Part shown: piece after piece, positions 1 through 8,377 of the stretch
How positions within the stretch are numbered: position 1 is the stretch's first letter
Layout: each line of letters begins with the position of its first letter
Assembly: GCA_964654155.1 (NCBI GenBank)
Contig: CAZZGL010000002.1
Span: forward strand, 38,329 to 102,328
Direction: 5' to 3'
Source of the DNA: CAG-826 sp964654155
GTDB lineage: Bacteria > Bacillota_I > Bacilli_A > RFN20 > CAG-826
DNA: 64,000 nt
The notes under the pieces: model-generated
The model's database searches: none
What the model was told of the DNA's origin: nothing
The model's input: the letters and a program-made list of their open reading frames with translations, nothing else
Program-made: the position numbers and the translations under genes

Positions 1-134
1 GCGCCACCAAAGCCTAAGAGAGTTTGATAAGTTTTTTTATTATCAATAATAATATCGAAAGATTCATTTGTTATTTCTTTTTTCTTCAAAGATACAAAAT
101 AATTATCTTTATTTGAACATAATATTTTAATCAT
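1..134 (-). CDS. N-terminus of a glycoside hydrolase, probably GH30 (partial)
   Basis: Only the first 44 codons are in the window; the gene runs off the left edge. The start codon at 134-132 overlaps the stop of the DUF624 gene (131-133) as ATGA, so the two are translationally coupled. The visible peptide begins MIKILCSNKD and ends in YQTLLGFGG. A 'Q-x-hhGFGGA' motif near the N-terminus is typical of the GH30 glucosylceramidase/xylanase fold. No signal peptide is seen, so a cytoplasmic enzyme acting on an imported glycoside is likely. GH30 is inferred from one motif plus the neighbouring DUF624 gene; another TIM-barrel glycosidase remains possible. Confidence 0.5.
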   Translation of the reverse strand, partial: MIKILCSNKDNYFVSLKKKEITNESFDIIIDNKKTYQTLLGFGG

Positions 135-910
135 TTTTTAATACCTCTTCTAATTAATTCTGGATATGCTTTATTAATCGTTATATCAAAAATAGAATTC
201 GAATAAAGATTTATTATTAATAATGATATCGAAAAATATCCAAAAATATATACTAATAAACAAATAACATTTAATACATCATTTCCAACAAATTCCATTA
301 TGATAAATGGCAAGGTTGTTATTATAAATATTAAAAGATTATTGAAAAATTTACCCACCAAAAATCTTACTCCATTAATAAACAATTGCTTAAATGATGC
401 CTTATATAAAATTGCTTGAGTCTGCATAAATAAACTTATGATAATAAATAAAGAATATAATAAGTAAGATAAACCTGTAAAAATAGAAGGAAATAAACTA
501 CTCTCATCAAAAGTTTCAAACATAATTGTGGAATTTATTCTAATTAACCCATAAAATAAACCTAATAAAAAATATATCAATAAAAATTGTTTGTAATTTT
601 TTCTAATTCCATAAAAAAAATCTTTTCTAACCGAAGCACCTTCTCCAAAAGTAAGACGTTTTATAAAATATAAAGCTCCCGCTACACCTAGTCCGAATAT
701 CATAAAAAATACAATTTTAATTCCATAAATAAAAATATAATTGATCAAATGTGGATCATCAACAATAAATGTATCTTGTATAAAAATATTAAACATAATA
801 TTTGGGATTAAGAATAAGCCTAAACACAATGAGCAAACAAATAAATCTAAAAAACGATATCGAAGAAGTTCCTTAAATAATTCAAATCGATTATTAGCTA
901 GATGATCCAT
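131..910 (-). CDS. DUF624 (YesL-like) integral membrane protein
   Basis: A 259-residue polytopic membrane protein with about five or six hydrophobic segments and short charged loops. Around residues 95-110 it has the DFFYGIRKNYK-type loop followed by a long hydrophobic stretch, which I recognise from the DUF624/YesL family. These small proteins are often encoded in carbohydrate-uptake operons; their biochemical role is unknown. The start follows a clear AAGGAGAG site six bases upstream. It lies immediately after the gene ending at 911 and overlaps the downstream glycosidase start by ATGA, so it belongs to the same transcript. A role in sugar uptake is inferred from context only. Confidence 0.6.
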   Translation of the reverse strand: MDHLANNRFELFKELLRYRFLDLFVCSLCLGLFLIPNIMFNIFIQDTFIVDDPHLINYIFIYGIKIVFFMIFGLGVAGALYFIKRLTFGEGASVRKDFFYGIRKNYKQFLLIYFLLGLFYGLIRINSTIMFETFDESSLFPSIFTGLSYLLYSLFIIISLFMQTQAILYKASFKQLFINGVRFLVGKFFNNLLIFIITTLPFIIMEFVGNDVLNVICLLVYIFGYFSISLLIINLYSNSIFDITINKAYPELIRRGIKK

Positions 911-1507
911 TTATATCTCTCCTTTCAACAAATCGTTTAATATATTATAACCAATTGAAGATAATGTATCAAAATGAGGTGATTTATTATTTATCAAAAT
1001 ATATGATGATGATTTGATTTCTCCATCAAAATTAAACCATTTATTCAAGTAACTAATTTCTTGATTATTTTCTTCATATATTTTTATTCCGTATGAATTA
1101 TCTTCATATTTATACGTTTGGTAATTATCAGAGTATCCATTCATAGATAAGTAGTAATCTTGAATATAATTTTTCATTTCATCTAAATCTTTTTCATAAA
1201 GTATTATCAAATCACTTTTAACTCCAAAATTACTATAATAAGAAGAAATATTTTTATCTTCATAAGAATAATTATAAACATTAACTTGTTCAATACCAAA
1301 ATTTATATATTTTTCTTCAATTTTGTTTTTTAAAGAATTATCTTTTATTCCATAAGATGTCACAAAAATTGAAAATATCTCATTTCTGCTATACTCATTA
1401 ACATACGATACTAAATAATATGATAACGCATAAGATAAAATAGATATTAGTAAAACTATATACCAAGAATATGTTAAATAGTCCTTTACTTGACTACTTT
1501 TTTTCAT
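911..1507 (-). CDS. Single-pass membrane protein of unknown function
   Basis: A 198-residue protein I do not recognise. Residues about 14-34 form one transmembrane helix; the rest is a hydrophilic domain rich in Tyr, Asn and Asp, probably outside the cell. The start ATG follows a GGTGAT-like site and overlaps the preceding gene by 14 bases. It ends one base before the DUF624 start, so the genes 1961 to 131 look like one operon. No catalytic motif is visible. The Tyr/Asn-rich character resembles the surface proteins elsewhere in this window, but I see no clear relationship. Confidence 0.55.
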   Translation of the reverse strand: MKKSSQVKDYLTYSWYIVLLISILSYALSYYLVSYVNEYSRNEIFSIFVTSYGIKDNSLKNKIEEKYINFGIEQVNVYNYSYEDKNISSYYSNFGVKSDLIILYEKDLDEMKNYIQDYYLSMNGYSDNYQTYKYEDNSYGIKIYEENNQEISYLNKWFNFDGEIKSSSYILINNKSPHFDTLSSIGYNILNDLLKGEI

Positions 1508-1961
1508 AACAAATCACCACATTTCTCGATATTAAAAATACATAATGACAATTTATATCTAAAACATATTCTGTCGGAATTAATATCCGATATGTTTTAT
1601 CATTTTCATCTTTAATTTTATATGCATGGAAAGAAACATGTGCAAAGGTTTCTGTTTGCATATCTTCAATAACCTCAGCATTAATTTGTTTATTATTACT
1701 AATAATTACTTGATTATATAAACATATTTTATGATTGATTTTATTAATACATTCGAATATAAAATAATATAAAAGATTTAATAATAATGAAAAAACAACA
1801 AAAAAGGAAAAGATAAAGATTTGCTCAAATTCTCTTGTTGTCACTAAAAATAAGAAAATGATACTTAAGCAAAACAAAAGTGCAGTAATAATAGCTATTA
1901 TTACATATTTTTTTCTACTTTTGATAATACTTAAAATTACTTCTTCATTAATACAATTCAT
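1494..1961 (-). CDS. Small membrane protein with two N-terminal TM helices
   Basis: A 155-residue protein with two strongly hydrophobic helices (about residues 19-40 and 47-72) followed by a roughly 75-residue soluble domain. The last part (ETFAHVSFHAYKIKDE, then a YRILIP strand and a VVICYEKK end) looks like a small beta barrel, reminiscent of NfeD-like or YcxB-like tails, but I cannot place it in a family. A GAAAGG site precedes the ATG. It overlaps the next gene by 14 bases, which implies coupled translation with it and the DUF624 gene. Confidence 0.5.
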   Translation of the reverse strand: MNCINEEVILSIIKSRKKYVIIAIITALLFCLSIIFLFLVTTREFEQIFIFSFFVVFSLLLNLLYYFIFECINKINHKICLYNQVIISNNKQINAEVIEDMQTETFAHVSFHAYKIKDENDKTYRILIPTEYVLDINCHYVFLISRNVVICYEKK

Positions 1962-1986
1962 AATTACCTTTCTTATTCATACTTTT

Positions 1987-2631
1987 TTATTTTTTCTCTA
2001 TTCTTTTTAAATACTCAAAATACGAATAACGACATCCGCAATATTGTTGCCGATAAAGTCCATATTTATTACTAATTTGTCTTCCTAACTCTGCTCCTTG
2101 TTTCTTTTTAAAATCAGAAAAGAAATACTTAACAGGAAAATACTTGTTTTGCAGTTCTTCTCCTATTTCATTTAATTTTACAGAATTTTTTTGACTTGAA
2201 ACACTCATAACAGTAGTTATATAATCATAGCTATTTCTATAAGCATATTCATATGCTTCTTCTAATCTAAGTCGATAACATAAAAAGCATCTTTCTCCGC
2301 CTTCTCTAGCATCTTTAAACACCGATAATTTATGTGAATATTTTTCTTCATCATAAGTCGGAATAACATATTTAACATTCAGTCCTAAATCAATATTTAA
2401 TTGTTCGACAAATCTTTTCATTTCTTCTAAACGTCGATAGTATTCATTACTTGGGTAAATATTTGAATTATTGTAATAAATTGTAATATCAAAATATGGA
2501 CTTAAAAAAGTTAAAGGAAACGCTGAACAAGGTCCACAGCATACATGAAGCAATATTTTCGGTTTAACTTCTTTATTTTTAATTAAATCAATCTCTTTTA
2601 AAGAAAGATTGTAATAATATAACTTTTCCAT
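1987..2631 (-). CDS. queH: Epoxyqueuosine reductase QueH
   Basis: QueH (DUF208) reduces epoxyqueuosine to queuosine in tRNA, replacing the unrelated cobalamin enzyme QueG. The 214-residue protein has the hallmark HVCCGPCS motif near residues 29-36, a second Cys pair in ERCFLCYRLR near residue 115, and a C-terminal YCGCRYS motif near residue 198. These supply the Fe-S cluster and metal ligands of the family. It is the normal family length. It lies directly downstream of queA and tgt (22 bases after queA) in the same orientation, which strongly supports the assignment: Tgt inserts the base, QueA adds the cyclopentane ring and QueH finishes the pathway. Confidence 0.9.
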   Translation of the reverse strand: MEKLYYYNLSLKEIDLIKNKEVKPKILLHVCCGPCSAFPLTFLSPYFDITIYYNNSNIYPSNEYYRRLEEMKRFVEQLNIDLGLNVKYVIPTYDEEKYSHKLSVFKDAREGGERCFLCYRLRLEEAYEYAYRNSYDYITTVMSVSSQKNSVKLNEIGEELQNKYFPVKYFFSDFKKKQGAELGRQISNKYGLYRQQYCGCRYSYFEYLKRIEKK

Positions 2632-2653
2632 ATGATACCCCTATAATGACCAC

Positions 2654-3679
2654 TTAAAATATAAAACAAGCATCGCCAAAAGAAAAGAAGCGATATTTTT
2701 CCTCAATCGCATGTTTGTAAGCATCTAATATAAATTCTCTTCCCGCAAAAGCGGATACAAGCATAATTAAAGTTGATTTTGGTAAATGAAAATTAGTAAT
2801 TAATCCATTAATAGCTAAAAACTTATAACCTGGATAAATAAAAATATCTGTACTTCCTGCACAAGCTCTAAATTCACCATATTTTTGCATGACTGATTCA
2901 ACCACTCTTGTAGAAGTAGTTCCAACAGCAATGATTCTTCTATTTTCTTTTTTAGCTTTATTTAAAATTGCTGCTGTTTCAGCAGTCATTATATAACTTT
3001 CCGAATGCATATGATGATCTAAAATATTGTCCACTTTTACCGGTCTAAAAGTACCTAAACCGATATGTAATGTCACTTCAACAATCGTAACACCTTTTTC
3101 AATTAATTTTTGATTCAACTCTTCAGTGAAATGAAAACCCGCTGTTGGAGCGGCAGCACTTCCTTCATATTTAGCGTACACAGTTTGATAACGAGAATTA
3201 TCTTCACATTGTGCTTTTATATATGGAGGTAAAGGCATTTTTCCAAGTTTATCTAATACTTCATAAAAAACGCCTTGATAATGCATACGGAAATGTCTTA
3301 TTCCTTCATCTAATACTTTAATACATTCCGCAACTAATTCACCATTACCAAAAATAATATTCGTTCCTAATTTAATAGTTTTGGCATTACCTGTTAAACA
3401 TTCCCATTCATCATTTTGTAATTGTTTTAATAACAAAACTTCCACTTTTGCTCCCGTATGTTCTTTAATTCCATATAATCTTGCAGGAATTACTTTAGTG
3501 TTATTCCTTACCAAAACATCACCAGGTTTTAAGAAATCAATTATATTATAAAATTGATGGTCTTCATAACTTTTATTTTCACGATCTATCACTAAAAGTC
3601 GAGAATGATCTCTTTTTTCACTTGGAGATTGCGCGATTAGTTCTTCTGGTAAATCAAAATCAAAATCACAAATATCCAT
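2654..3679 (-). CDS. queA: S-adenosylmethionine:tRNA ribosyltransferase-isomerase QueA
   Basis: QueA transfers and rearranges the ribosyl part of S-adenosylmethionine onto preQ1 in tRNA to give epoxyqueuosine. I chose the ATG at 3679 because the family begins MDICDFDFDLPEELIAQ, as here, and an AGAGAGG site lies just upstream; an in-frame start 26 codons earlier would sit inside tgt. The 341-residue product is normal length. Family motifs are clear: LVRNNTKVIPARLYG near residue 70, AAPTAGFHFTEEL near 170, LHIGLGTFRPV near 200, VGTTSTRVVES near 245 and the ITNFHLPKSTLIMLVSAF block near 295. It is one base downstream of tgt. Confidence 0.95.
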   Translation of the reverse strand: MDICDFDFDLPEELIAQSPSEKRDHSRLLVIDRENKSYEDHQFYNIIDFLKPGDVLVRNNTKVIPARLYGIKEHTGAKVEVLLLKQLQNDEWECLTGNAKTIKLGTNIIFGNGELVAECIKVLDEGIRHFRMHYQGVFYEVLDKLGKMPLPPYIKAQCEDNSRYQTVYAKYEGSAAAPTAGFHFTEELNQKLIEKGVTIVEVTLHIGLGTFRPVKVDNILDHHMHSESYIMTAETAAILNKAKKENRRIIAVGTTSTRVVESVMQKYGEFRACAGSTDIFIYPGYKFLAINGLITNFHLPKSTLIMLVSAFAGREFILDAYKHAIEEKYRFFSFGDACFIF

Positions 3680-3680
3680 C

Positions 3681-4805
3681 TTAAAAACCTCTCTTATCTC
3701 CAAATTTAGCCAAAAATTCTTCTTTAAAATCACCAAATCTATCTTCTTGAATAGCAATTCTTGCTTCTTCCATCATCTTAATTAAAAAGCGAATATTATG
3801 TATAGATAATAATCTCTTTCCAAACGATTCATCACATTTATATAAATGTCTAAGATACGCTTTCGTATAATTCTTACATGTATAACAATCACATTCTACA
3901 TCTAAAGGAGTAAAATCTTCTTCATATTTTTGATCACGAATATTAACTCTTCCTGTGCTAGTCATTAACGCTCCATGACGAGCAATTCTTGTTGGTAAAA
4001 CACAATCAAACATATCTACACCCATGGCAATTCCTTCTAAAATATAATCAATTGAACCAACTCCCATCAAATATCGTGGTTTATCTTGTGGAAGATAAGG
4101 AACAGTATCTTTAACCATTTTAAACATAACTTCTTTTGGTTCGCCTATTGAAGTTCCTCCAATTGAATAACCTGGAAAATCCATTTTTGCCAATTCTTCA
4201 GCACAATATCTCCGTAATGAAGCAAACTCTCCACCTTGAACTATACCAAAAAGAGCTTGATCTTCTCTTTTATGAGCGTCTTTTCCTCGTTTTGCCCATC
4301 TTAAAGTTCTTTCAACACTATTCTTCATATATTCATAAGTGACAGGATAAGGAGGACACTCATCAAAAGACATAATAATATCTGCTCCTAACTTTTCTTC
4401 AATACCAATAGCTATTTCAGGAGAAAAAAACAATTTTGCGCCATTTAAATGGTTTTTAAAAGTAACTCCTTCTTCAGTGATTTTTCGATTCTCCGATAAT
4501 GAAAAAACTTGAAAGCCTCCAGAGTCTGTTAATATTGGTCCATCATAATTCATAAACTTATGTAATCCACCAGCTTTTTGTACTAAATCCGCACCAGGTC
4601 TTAATGAAAGATGATATGTATTAGCTAAAATCACCCCAGAACCACATTCTTTTAGTTCTTCAGGTGATAATGTTTTAACTGTAGCTAAAGTTCCTACAGG
4701 CATAAACATTGGAACTTCAACATCACCATGAGGAGTATGTAAAATACCATATCTAGCTCCTGTTTGTTTACATATATGCTTAATTTCTAAATAAAAATCT
4801 TTCAT
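3681..4805 (-). CDS. tgt: tRNA-guanine transglycosylase (bacterial type)
   Basis: Tgt exchanges guanine at position 34 of GUN-anticodon tRNAs for preQ1 (or queuine). The roughly 374-residue protein carries the bacterial features: GARYGILHTPHGDVEVP near the N-terminus, ANTYHLSLRPG, the catalytic-Asp segment LTDSGGFQVFSL near residue 92, GGTSIGEP, the second Asp in VDMFDCVLPTR near 260, and the zinc site CDCYTCKNYTKAYLRH near 305. The ATG at 4805 was chosen as the family-like start; GTG at 4814 and TTG at 4811 are in frame and also near the GAGAGG site, so the exact start is uncertain. First gene of a likely tgt-queA-queH transcript. Confidence 0.95.
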   Translation of the reverse strand: MKDFYLEIKHICKQTGARYGILHTPHGDVEVPMFMPVGTLATVKTLSPEELKECGSGVILANTYHLSLRPGADLVQKAGGLHKFMNYDGPILTDSGGFQVFSLSENRKITEEGVTFKNHLNGAKLFFSPEIAIGIEEKLGADIIMSFDECPPYPVTYEYMKNSVERTLRWAKRGKDAHKREDQALFGIVQGGEFASLRRYCAEELAKMDFPGYSIGGTSIGEPKEVMFKMVKDTVPYLPQDKPRYLMGVGSIDYILEGIAMGVDMFDCVLPTRIARHGALMTSTGRVNIRDQKYEEDFTPLDVECDCYTCKNYTKAYLRHLYKCDESFGKRLLSIHNIRFLIKMMEEARIAIQEDRFGDFKEEFLAKFGDKRGF

Positions 4806-4837
4806 CTTCAACACGATCCTCTCTTAAAACAATGTCT

Positions 4838-4846
4838 ATTATAACA
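4838..4846 (-). promoter_or_regulatory. Extended -10 promoter for tgt-queA-queH
   Basis: On the minus strand TGTTATAAT gives a perfect TATAAT with a TG extension, about 33 bases upstream of the tgt start. No good -35 is visible at the usual distance, as often with extended -10 promoters. Confidence 0.5.
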
Positions 4847-4850
4847 TAAT

Positions 4851-4884
4851 AAAAAAGCCCTTTTACTTATTTATTCGCTTTTTT
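4851..4884 (-). terminator. Possible terminator of the glycosyltransferase/polymerase pair
   Basis: AAAAAAGC pairs with GCTTTTTT across an 18-base loop, and the 3' arm supplies a T run. It begins at the stop codon of the polymerase gene and lies before the tgt promoter. The stem is short and A/T-rich, so it is a weak terminator at best. Confidence 0.4.
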
Positions 4885-6175
4885 AATTTTCACCGTTATT
4901 GCTTAATTCAGATATTCCATCTGTTAATGTTTTCTTGCTTATTTTATTATTAGCCATCATATATCCCACTAGAAGTAAAACAATCAACAATGTTGGATCT
5001 AAATATAAAGGTAATGTATCAGCATATTCTACAAAAACATTTTGTCCATAATTTAAGTTAACATATACATAGTAATGAATCATAAATGAAAGGATCAAAT
5101 TCTTTTTTAAAGAGGAATCATTTGAATTTTTGTAATATTTATAAGTAGTCATGATTGCAACAATTGTCAATCCTACCAAAATTAGAAATGCTGGTATCCC
5201 ATTTTGAAATAAAGCATCTAAATATATATTTCGAGTATTCATCGTTTCTTTTAATACTTCCTTAGGTTGATTGCCTAATGGATATTTAAAAACATTTTTT
5301 AAAACGTTAATACCAACTTCAACACGAGCAATACTCTTACCTTTCCAAACAACTAAAACTATAGCAAATAAAGCAAATAATCCTATTCCTAAAAAAATAT
5401 TTTTTCTTTTCTTTTTATCTTTTGGAAAATTCATAATTAAGGCTGTAATTAACATTGATAAACCAGAAACAAAAATCCCTAAAAAATATGGAATCAAAAT
5501 TAAACCCACAACGCCTAAAATTCCTGATGATAACGCTATTTTTTTTAATTTTAATTCACTATCATCAACTTTTTTATATTTCCATAGAACCATAAAGCCA
5601 GAAGATAATAAAGATAATGCATAACCAAAAAAAGTCATATAAACTCGCGATTCTTTTTGAAAAGGATTAGTACCTAAAATCCACATTTTTGAAGAAAGCA
5701 TTACAGAACCAATATTTTCTTCAAGCATATATAAAAGCCCATAACTAAACAAAGTTGCAAACAATGATATTATTCCAAAGACAAATAATGTGCCATATAT
5801 TGCAATTAAATATTTACCAATATTGCTTTCTTTATCGACTCCTAATGTATATCCAATCCAAGATGCACCTAAAAAACTTAAAACTGCAGGAATAATATCA
5901 ATAATGCTTATGGCATCGTTTATTGTATAATGAATAATTAAATTAGGCAGTACAGAAACGCCATATAAAAGCGAAAACGCTAAAAAAATTATAGAAGTGG
6001 AATTCAATTTCCTTACATTGCTAAAATATAAAGCTAAGCTAATTAACATTAATACTATTTCAATTATTCGAATAATTGTCCCATATGCAAAAAAACTGAC
6101 ATTTAAGGCAATTACAAATTCTAAAACAAATATCAAAAATAATGATTTCAAACTATTTTTATTAATATTATCCAT
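4883..6175 (-). CDS. O-antigen ligase/polymerase-like membrane protein
   Basis: A 430-residue polytopic membrane protein with about ten hydrophobic helices and one long loop (about residues 280-320), the layout of the Wzy/WaaL O-antigen polymerase-ligase family. The stretch ENIGSVMLSSKMWILGTNPF followed by a downstream loop with GNQPKEVLKETMNTRNIYLD matches the usual pattern of a surface-polymer polymerase, in which Arg and His residues in large loops act. The ATG at 6175 has AAAGGAGG nine bases upstream and begins MDNINKNS; the longer in-frame start would overlap the upstream gene. It follows a GT-D glycosyltransferase by 17 bases, so both probably build a cell-surface glycan. Confidence 0.65.
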   Translation of the reverse strand: MDNINKNSLKSLFLIFVLEFVIALNVSFFAYGTIIRIIEIVLMLISLALYFSNVRKLNSTSIIFLAFSLLYGVSVLPNLIIHYTINDAISIIDIIPAVLSFLGASWIGYTLGVDKESNIGKYLIAIYGTLFVFGIISLFATLFSYGLLYMLEENIGSVMLSSKMWILGTNPFQKESRVYMTFFGYALSLLSSGFMVLWKYKKVDDSELKLKKIALSSGILGVVGLILIPYFLGIFVSGLSMLITALIMNFPKDKKKRKNIFLGIGLFALFAIVLVVWKGKSIARVEVGINVLKNVFKYPLGNQPKEVLKETMNTRNIYLDALFQNGIPAFLILVGLTIVAIMTTYKYYKNSNDSSLKKNLILSFMIHYYVYVNLNYGQNVFVEYADTLPLYLDPTLLIVLLLVGYMMANNKISKKTLTDGISELSNNGEN

Positions 6176-6192
6176 GCAGAATTTCCTCCTTT

Positions 6193-7122
6193 TTACCAAT
6201 AGCACCCTTTTTCGACTTTTTGATAACCTTTTGGCTTATTTGTAGGTCTAATCCAATACTCATTAATATATTTAGAAACATGATCTCGGTTTTCCCATCT
6301 TTTGCCAATTATACCAAACATTGTCTGCGTAGCACCACCGGTTTGAATGGCTTGCTTACCAATTTTAGCAATATATGAGCATAATAAGCTTCCATAAGCT
6401 CCTGCACCAACAAGCGCTATATCAAAATCAATTCTATCAATCTGTTTTTTCATGTATTCTAATGCTTCTTCAAAGTTATGAAATCTTTCGTCTTCTTGAT
6501 CCGCTATTGTTTGAACTGCTTCTATGGTTAAAAGTTCAAAATCTGGAACAACATTATCATAAAATAGCTTATCTTTTATTTTATATTGCATTTCAATATC
6601 CTTTGCAAACGGTGATATAACTAACACTTTCTTATGTTGTAATGATTGTATCCAATCACCTCTAAGAGGTTCAAAAGCTTCATATTGTATTATTTCTAAT
6701 TGAGAACAATATTTTTTATAAAAATAATCTTCCATATGAATACCAGATATTCCTAAAATAGTGCTTGACGCAAAAGCCTTCAATGCATGTTGGCTATATA
6801 AAGTCAAAGTCTCTTTTGAAACCGGAAATACGCCTGCACCATTTTTAATACTATATCTTACACTTAGTTTATAATCTTTTTTAAATCCTAAACATATTTT
6901 TTCATAATTATTAATGCAAGAAAGTTCAACTGCTCCAAATCTTATTGCAGAAAAAGGTTTTCCACTTTCAATCCACTTTTTTAATGCATTATTGCTATAT
7001 TCTAAAGTAATATTTTTCTTACCTAAAAATTTATTTGTACTTTTTTTCTTTTTAAAAAAGCGCCACATTAAAACAAACCAACTATTTTTTATAAAATATC
7101 TAAAATACGCTAGTTTTTTCAT
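6193..7122 (-). CDS. GT-D fold glycosyltransferase
   Basis: A 309-residue protein whose central part matches the GT-D (DUF1792-like) glycosyltransferases: SAIRFGAVELSC near residue 60, GAGVFPVS near 98, VLVISPFAKDIE near 180, then DIALVGAGAYGSLLCSYI near 240 and QTGGATQTMFGIIGKRW near 270. These enzymes add a sugar to surface glycans, including glucosylation of serine-rich repeat proteins in streptococci. The ATG at 7122 has an AGGGGT site upstream. It is the first gene of a pair with the polymerase-like protein. The acceptor and sugar donor cannot be read from the sequence. Confidence 0.75.
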   Translation of the reverse strand: MKKLAYFRYFIKNSWFVLMWRFFKKKKSTNKFLGKKNITLEYSNNALKKWIESGKPFSAIRFGAVELSCINNYEKICLGFKKDYKLSVRYSIKNGAGVFPVSKETLTLYSQHALKAFASSTILGISGIHMEDYFYKKYCSQLEIIQYEAFEPLRGDWIQSLQHKKVLVISPFAKDIEMQYKIKDKLFYDNVVPDFELLTIEAVQTIADQEDERFHNFEEALEYMKKQIDRIDFDIALVGAGAYGSLLCSYIAKIGKQAIQTGGATQTMFGIIGKRWENRDHVSKYINEYWIRPTNKPKGYQKVEKGCYW

Positions 7123-7208
7123 AAGCTTTACCCCTTCATTAATTATACTTTTTAATTCATTAGAATTAAAGCTCATATTTTATACTATAAATTTTAATAT
7201 TTATTTGC

Positions 7209-8309
7209 CTATTTATATCGTAAATAACGAATAAACTGTTCATTTAAAGTATATTTTCTATTACTTTTAATTTCATAATGTTCAATACATCGTGATTTAC
7301 ATCCTCTAATATTTTTTCCAACATAATCATTTAATGTTTGAATACATACAAATCCCTCTTTATTTTTATCTACAACAAATATTCCTTCATTGCGATGAAA
7401 TAAATCTAAAATGTTATTATTATGCATCGACAAATATAATGTTGCTCCATGAGGATTAGTATTTTGATTAATAAACATTTTTAAAAAGTTTTTTACTACT
7501 TGTAAATTAATCGAAGAATCTATTTCATCAATAATTAAAATAGAACCATTTTTTAAAGCAAAATACGCTGTCATAAAAAGTAATACACCTTTCAAGGTTC
7601 CAAAGGATATAATATTTATCATTTCCGATAATGAAAATTTATGTACTTTCCCATATATTTTTATGAAAAAGTGCATTTTATCCTCACTAAGCTTTATACC
7701 CTCAATTAAAGGTTCAAATATATTAAATATATTTAAAAATATATTTTTATCCATCCGTTCATATAATCTAATTATTTTTAAGATAATTTCGCCAGAAGAT
7801 AATTGCATAATATGAAAAACGGACTCCTTCTGCGTGATTAATTCTTTTTCTTTTTTTAGATGATAAAAATTCCCATTATATAATGTTGTTGGATGAAATT
7901 TTTTAATCTTTTTATACCTTAAATATTGTCTTTTTACTATACAATAAGTAACTTCAAAAGACGCTTCCTTAGAAGGATAAATATTACAACGATAATTATA
8001 TAAATAATCGTTTTCTGCTACAAAGATTTCTAAATCAATATTATCCTTTGCAAAATCCAATCTGTTATAGCAAATGCGTCTATTATTTAATAATTCATAT
8101 GACATTAAAATCAATGATAAAACACTTGTTTTCCCTTGTCCATTTCCACCAATGATTGAATTGCATATATTGCTATAAGTGCCTTGAAAAACATTCAATA
8201 ATTCACTATCTAGCATTGCTTTTCGTGGAACTTTATCAGAAATAAAATCAATACTAAAATTATCCTTTAATTTTCTAAATCCAGACACTATAATTTTTAA
8301 AATTCTCAC
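7209..8309 (-). CDS. AAA-family ATPase (RecF/OLD-like, stand-alone)
   Basis: A 366-residue ABC-type AAA ATPase of the AAA_15/AAA_21 kind. It begins with the ILKIIVSGFRKLKD strand seen in OLD/RecF-like ATPases. Walker A is IGGNGQGKTS (about residues 53-62), an LSSGE signature lies near 170, Walker B is SILIIDEIDSSI near 257, and the switch histidine is in YLSMHNNN near 295. There is no TOPRIM domain and no partner nuclease next to it. The start is a GTG without a convincing ribosome binding site, but the next Met would remove the first strand. It lies alone between polysaccharide genes and pepT. Many such ATPases belong to anti-phage or toxin modules; that role is only a possibility here. Confidence 0.7.
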   Translation of the reverse strand: MRILKIIVSGFRKLKDNFSIDFISDKVPRKAMLDSELLNVFQGTYSNICNSIIGGNGQGKTSVLSLILMSYELLNNRRICYNRLDFAKDNIDLEIFVAENDYLYNYRCNIYPSKEASFEVTYCIVKRQYLRYKKIKKFHPTTLYNGNFYHLKKEKELITQKESVFHIMQLSSGEIILKIIRLYERMDKNIFLNIFNIFEPLIEGIKLSEDKMHFFIKIYGKVHKFSLSEMINIISFGTLKGVLLFMTAYFALKNGSILIIDEIDSSINLQVVKNFLKMFINQNTNPHGATLYLSMHNNNILDLFHRNEGIFVVDKNKEGFVCIQTLNDYVGKNIRGCKSRCIEHYEIKSNRKYTLNEQFIRYLRYK

Positions 8310-8377
8310 TATCTATAAAAGTTATATCATTCTTCAAATCGCTAAATTAATATAACATATTCAAAGTAAACTGTAAA

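Noticed and set aside
4806..4882. preQ1 riboswitch before tgt
   Set aside because: The leader is only about 30 bases and lacks the characteristic C-rich loop and A-rich tail pseudoknot.
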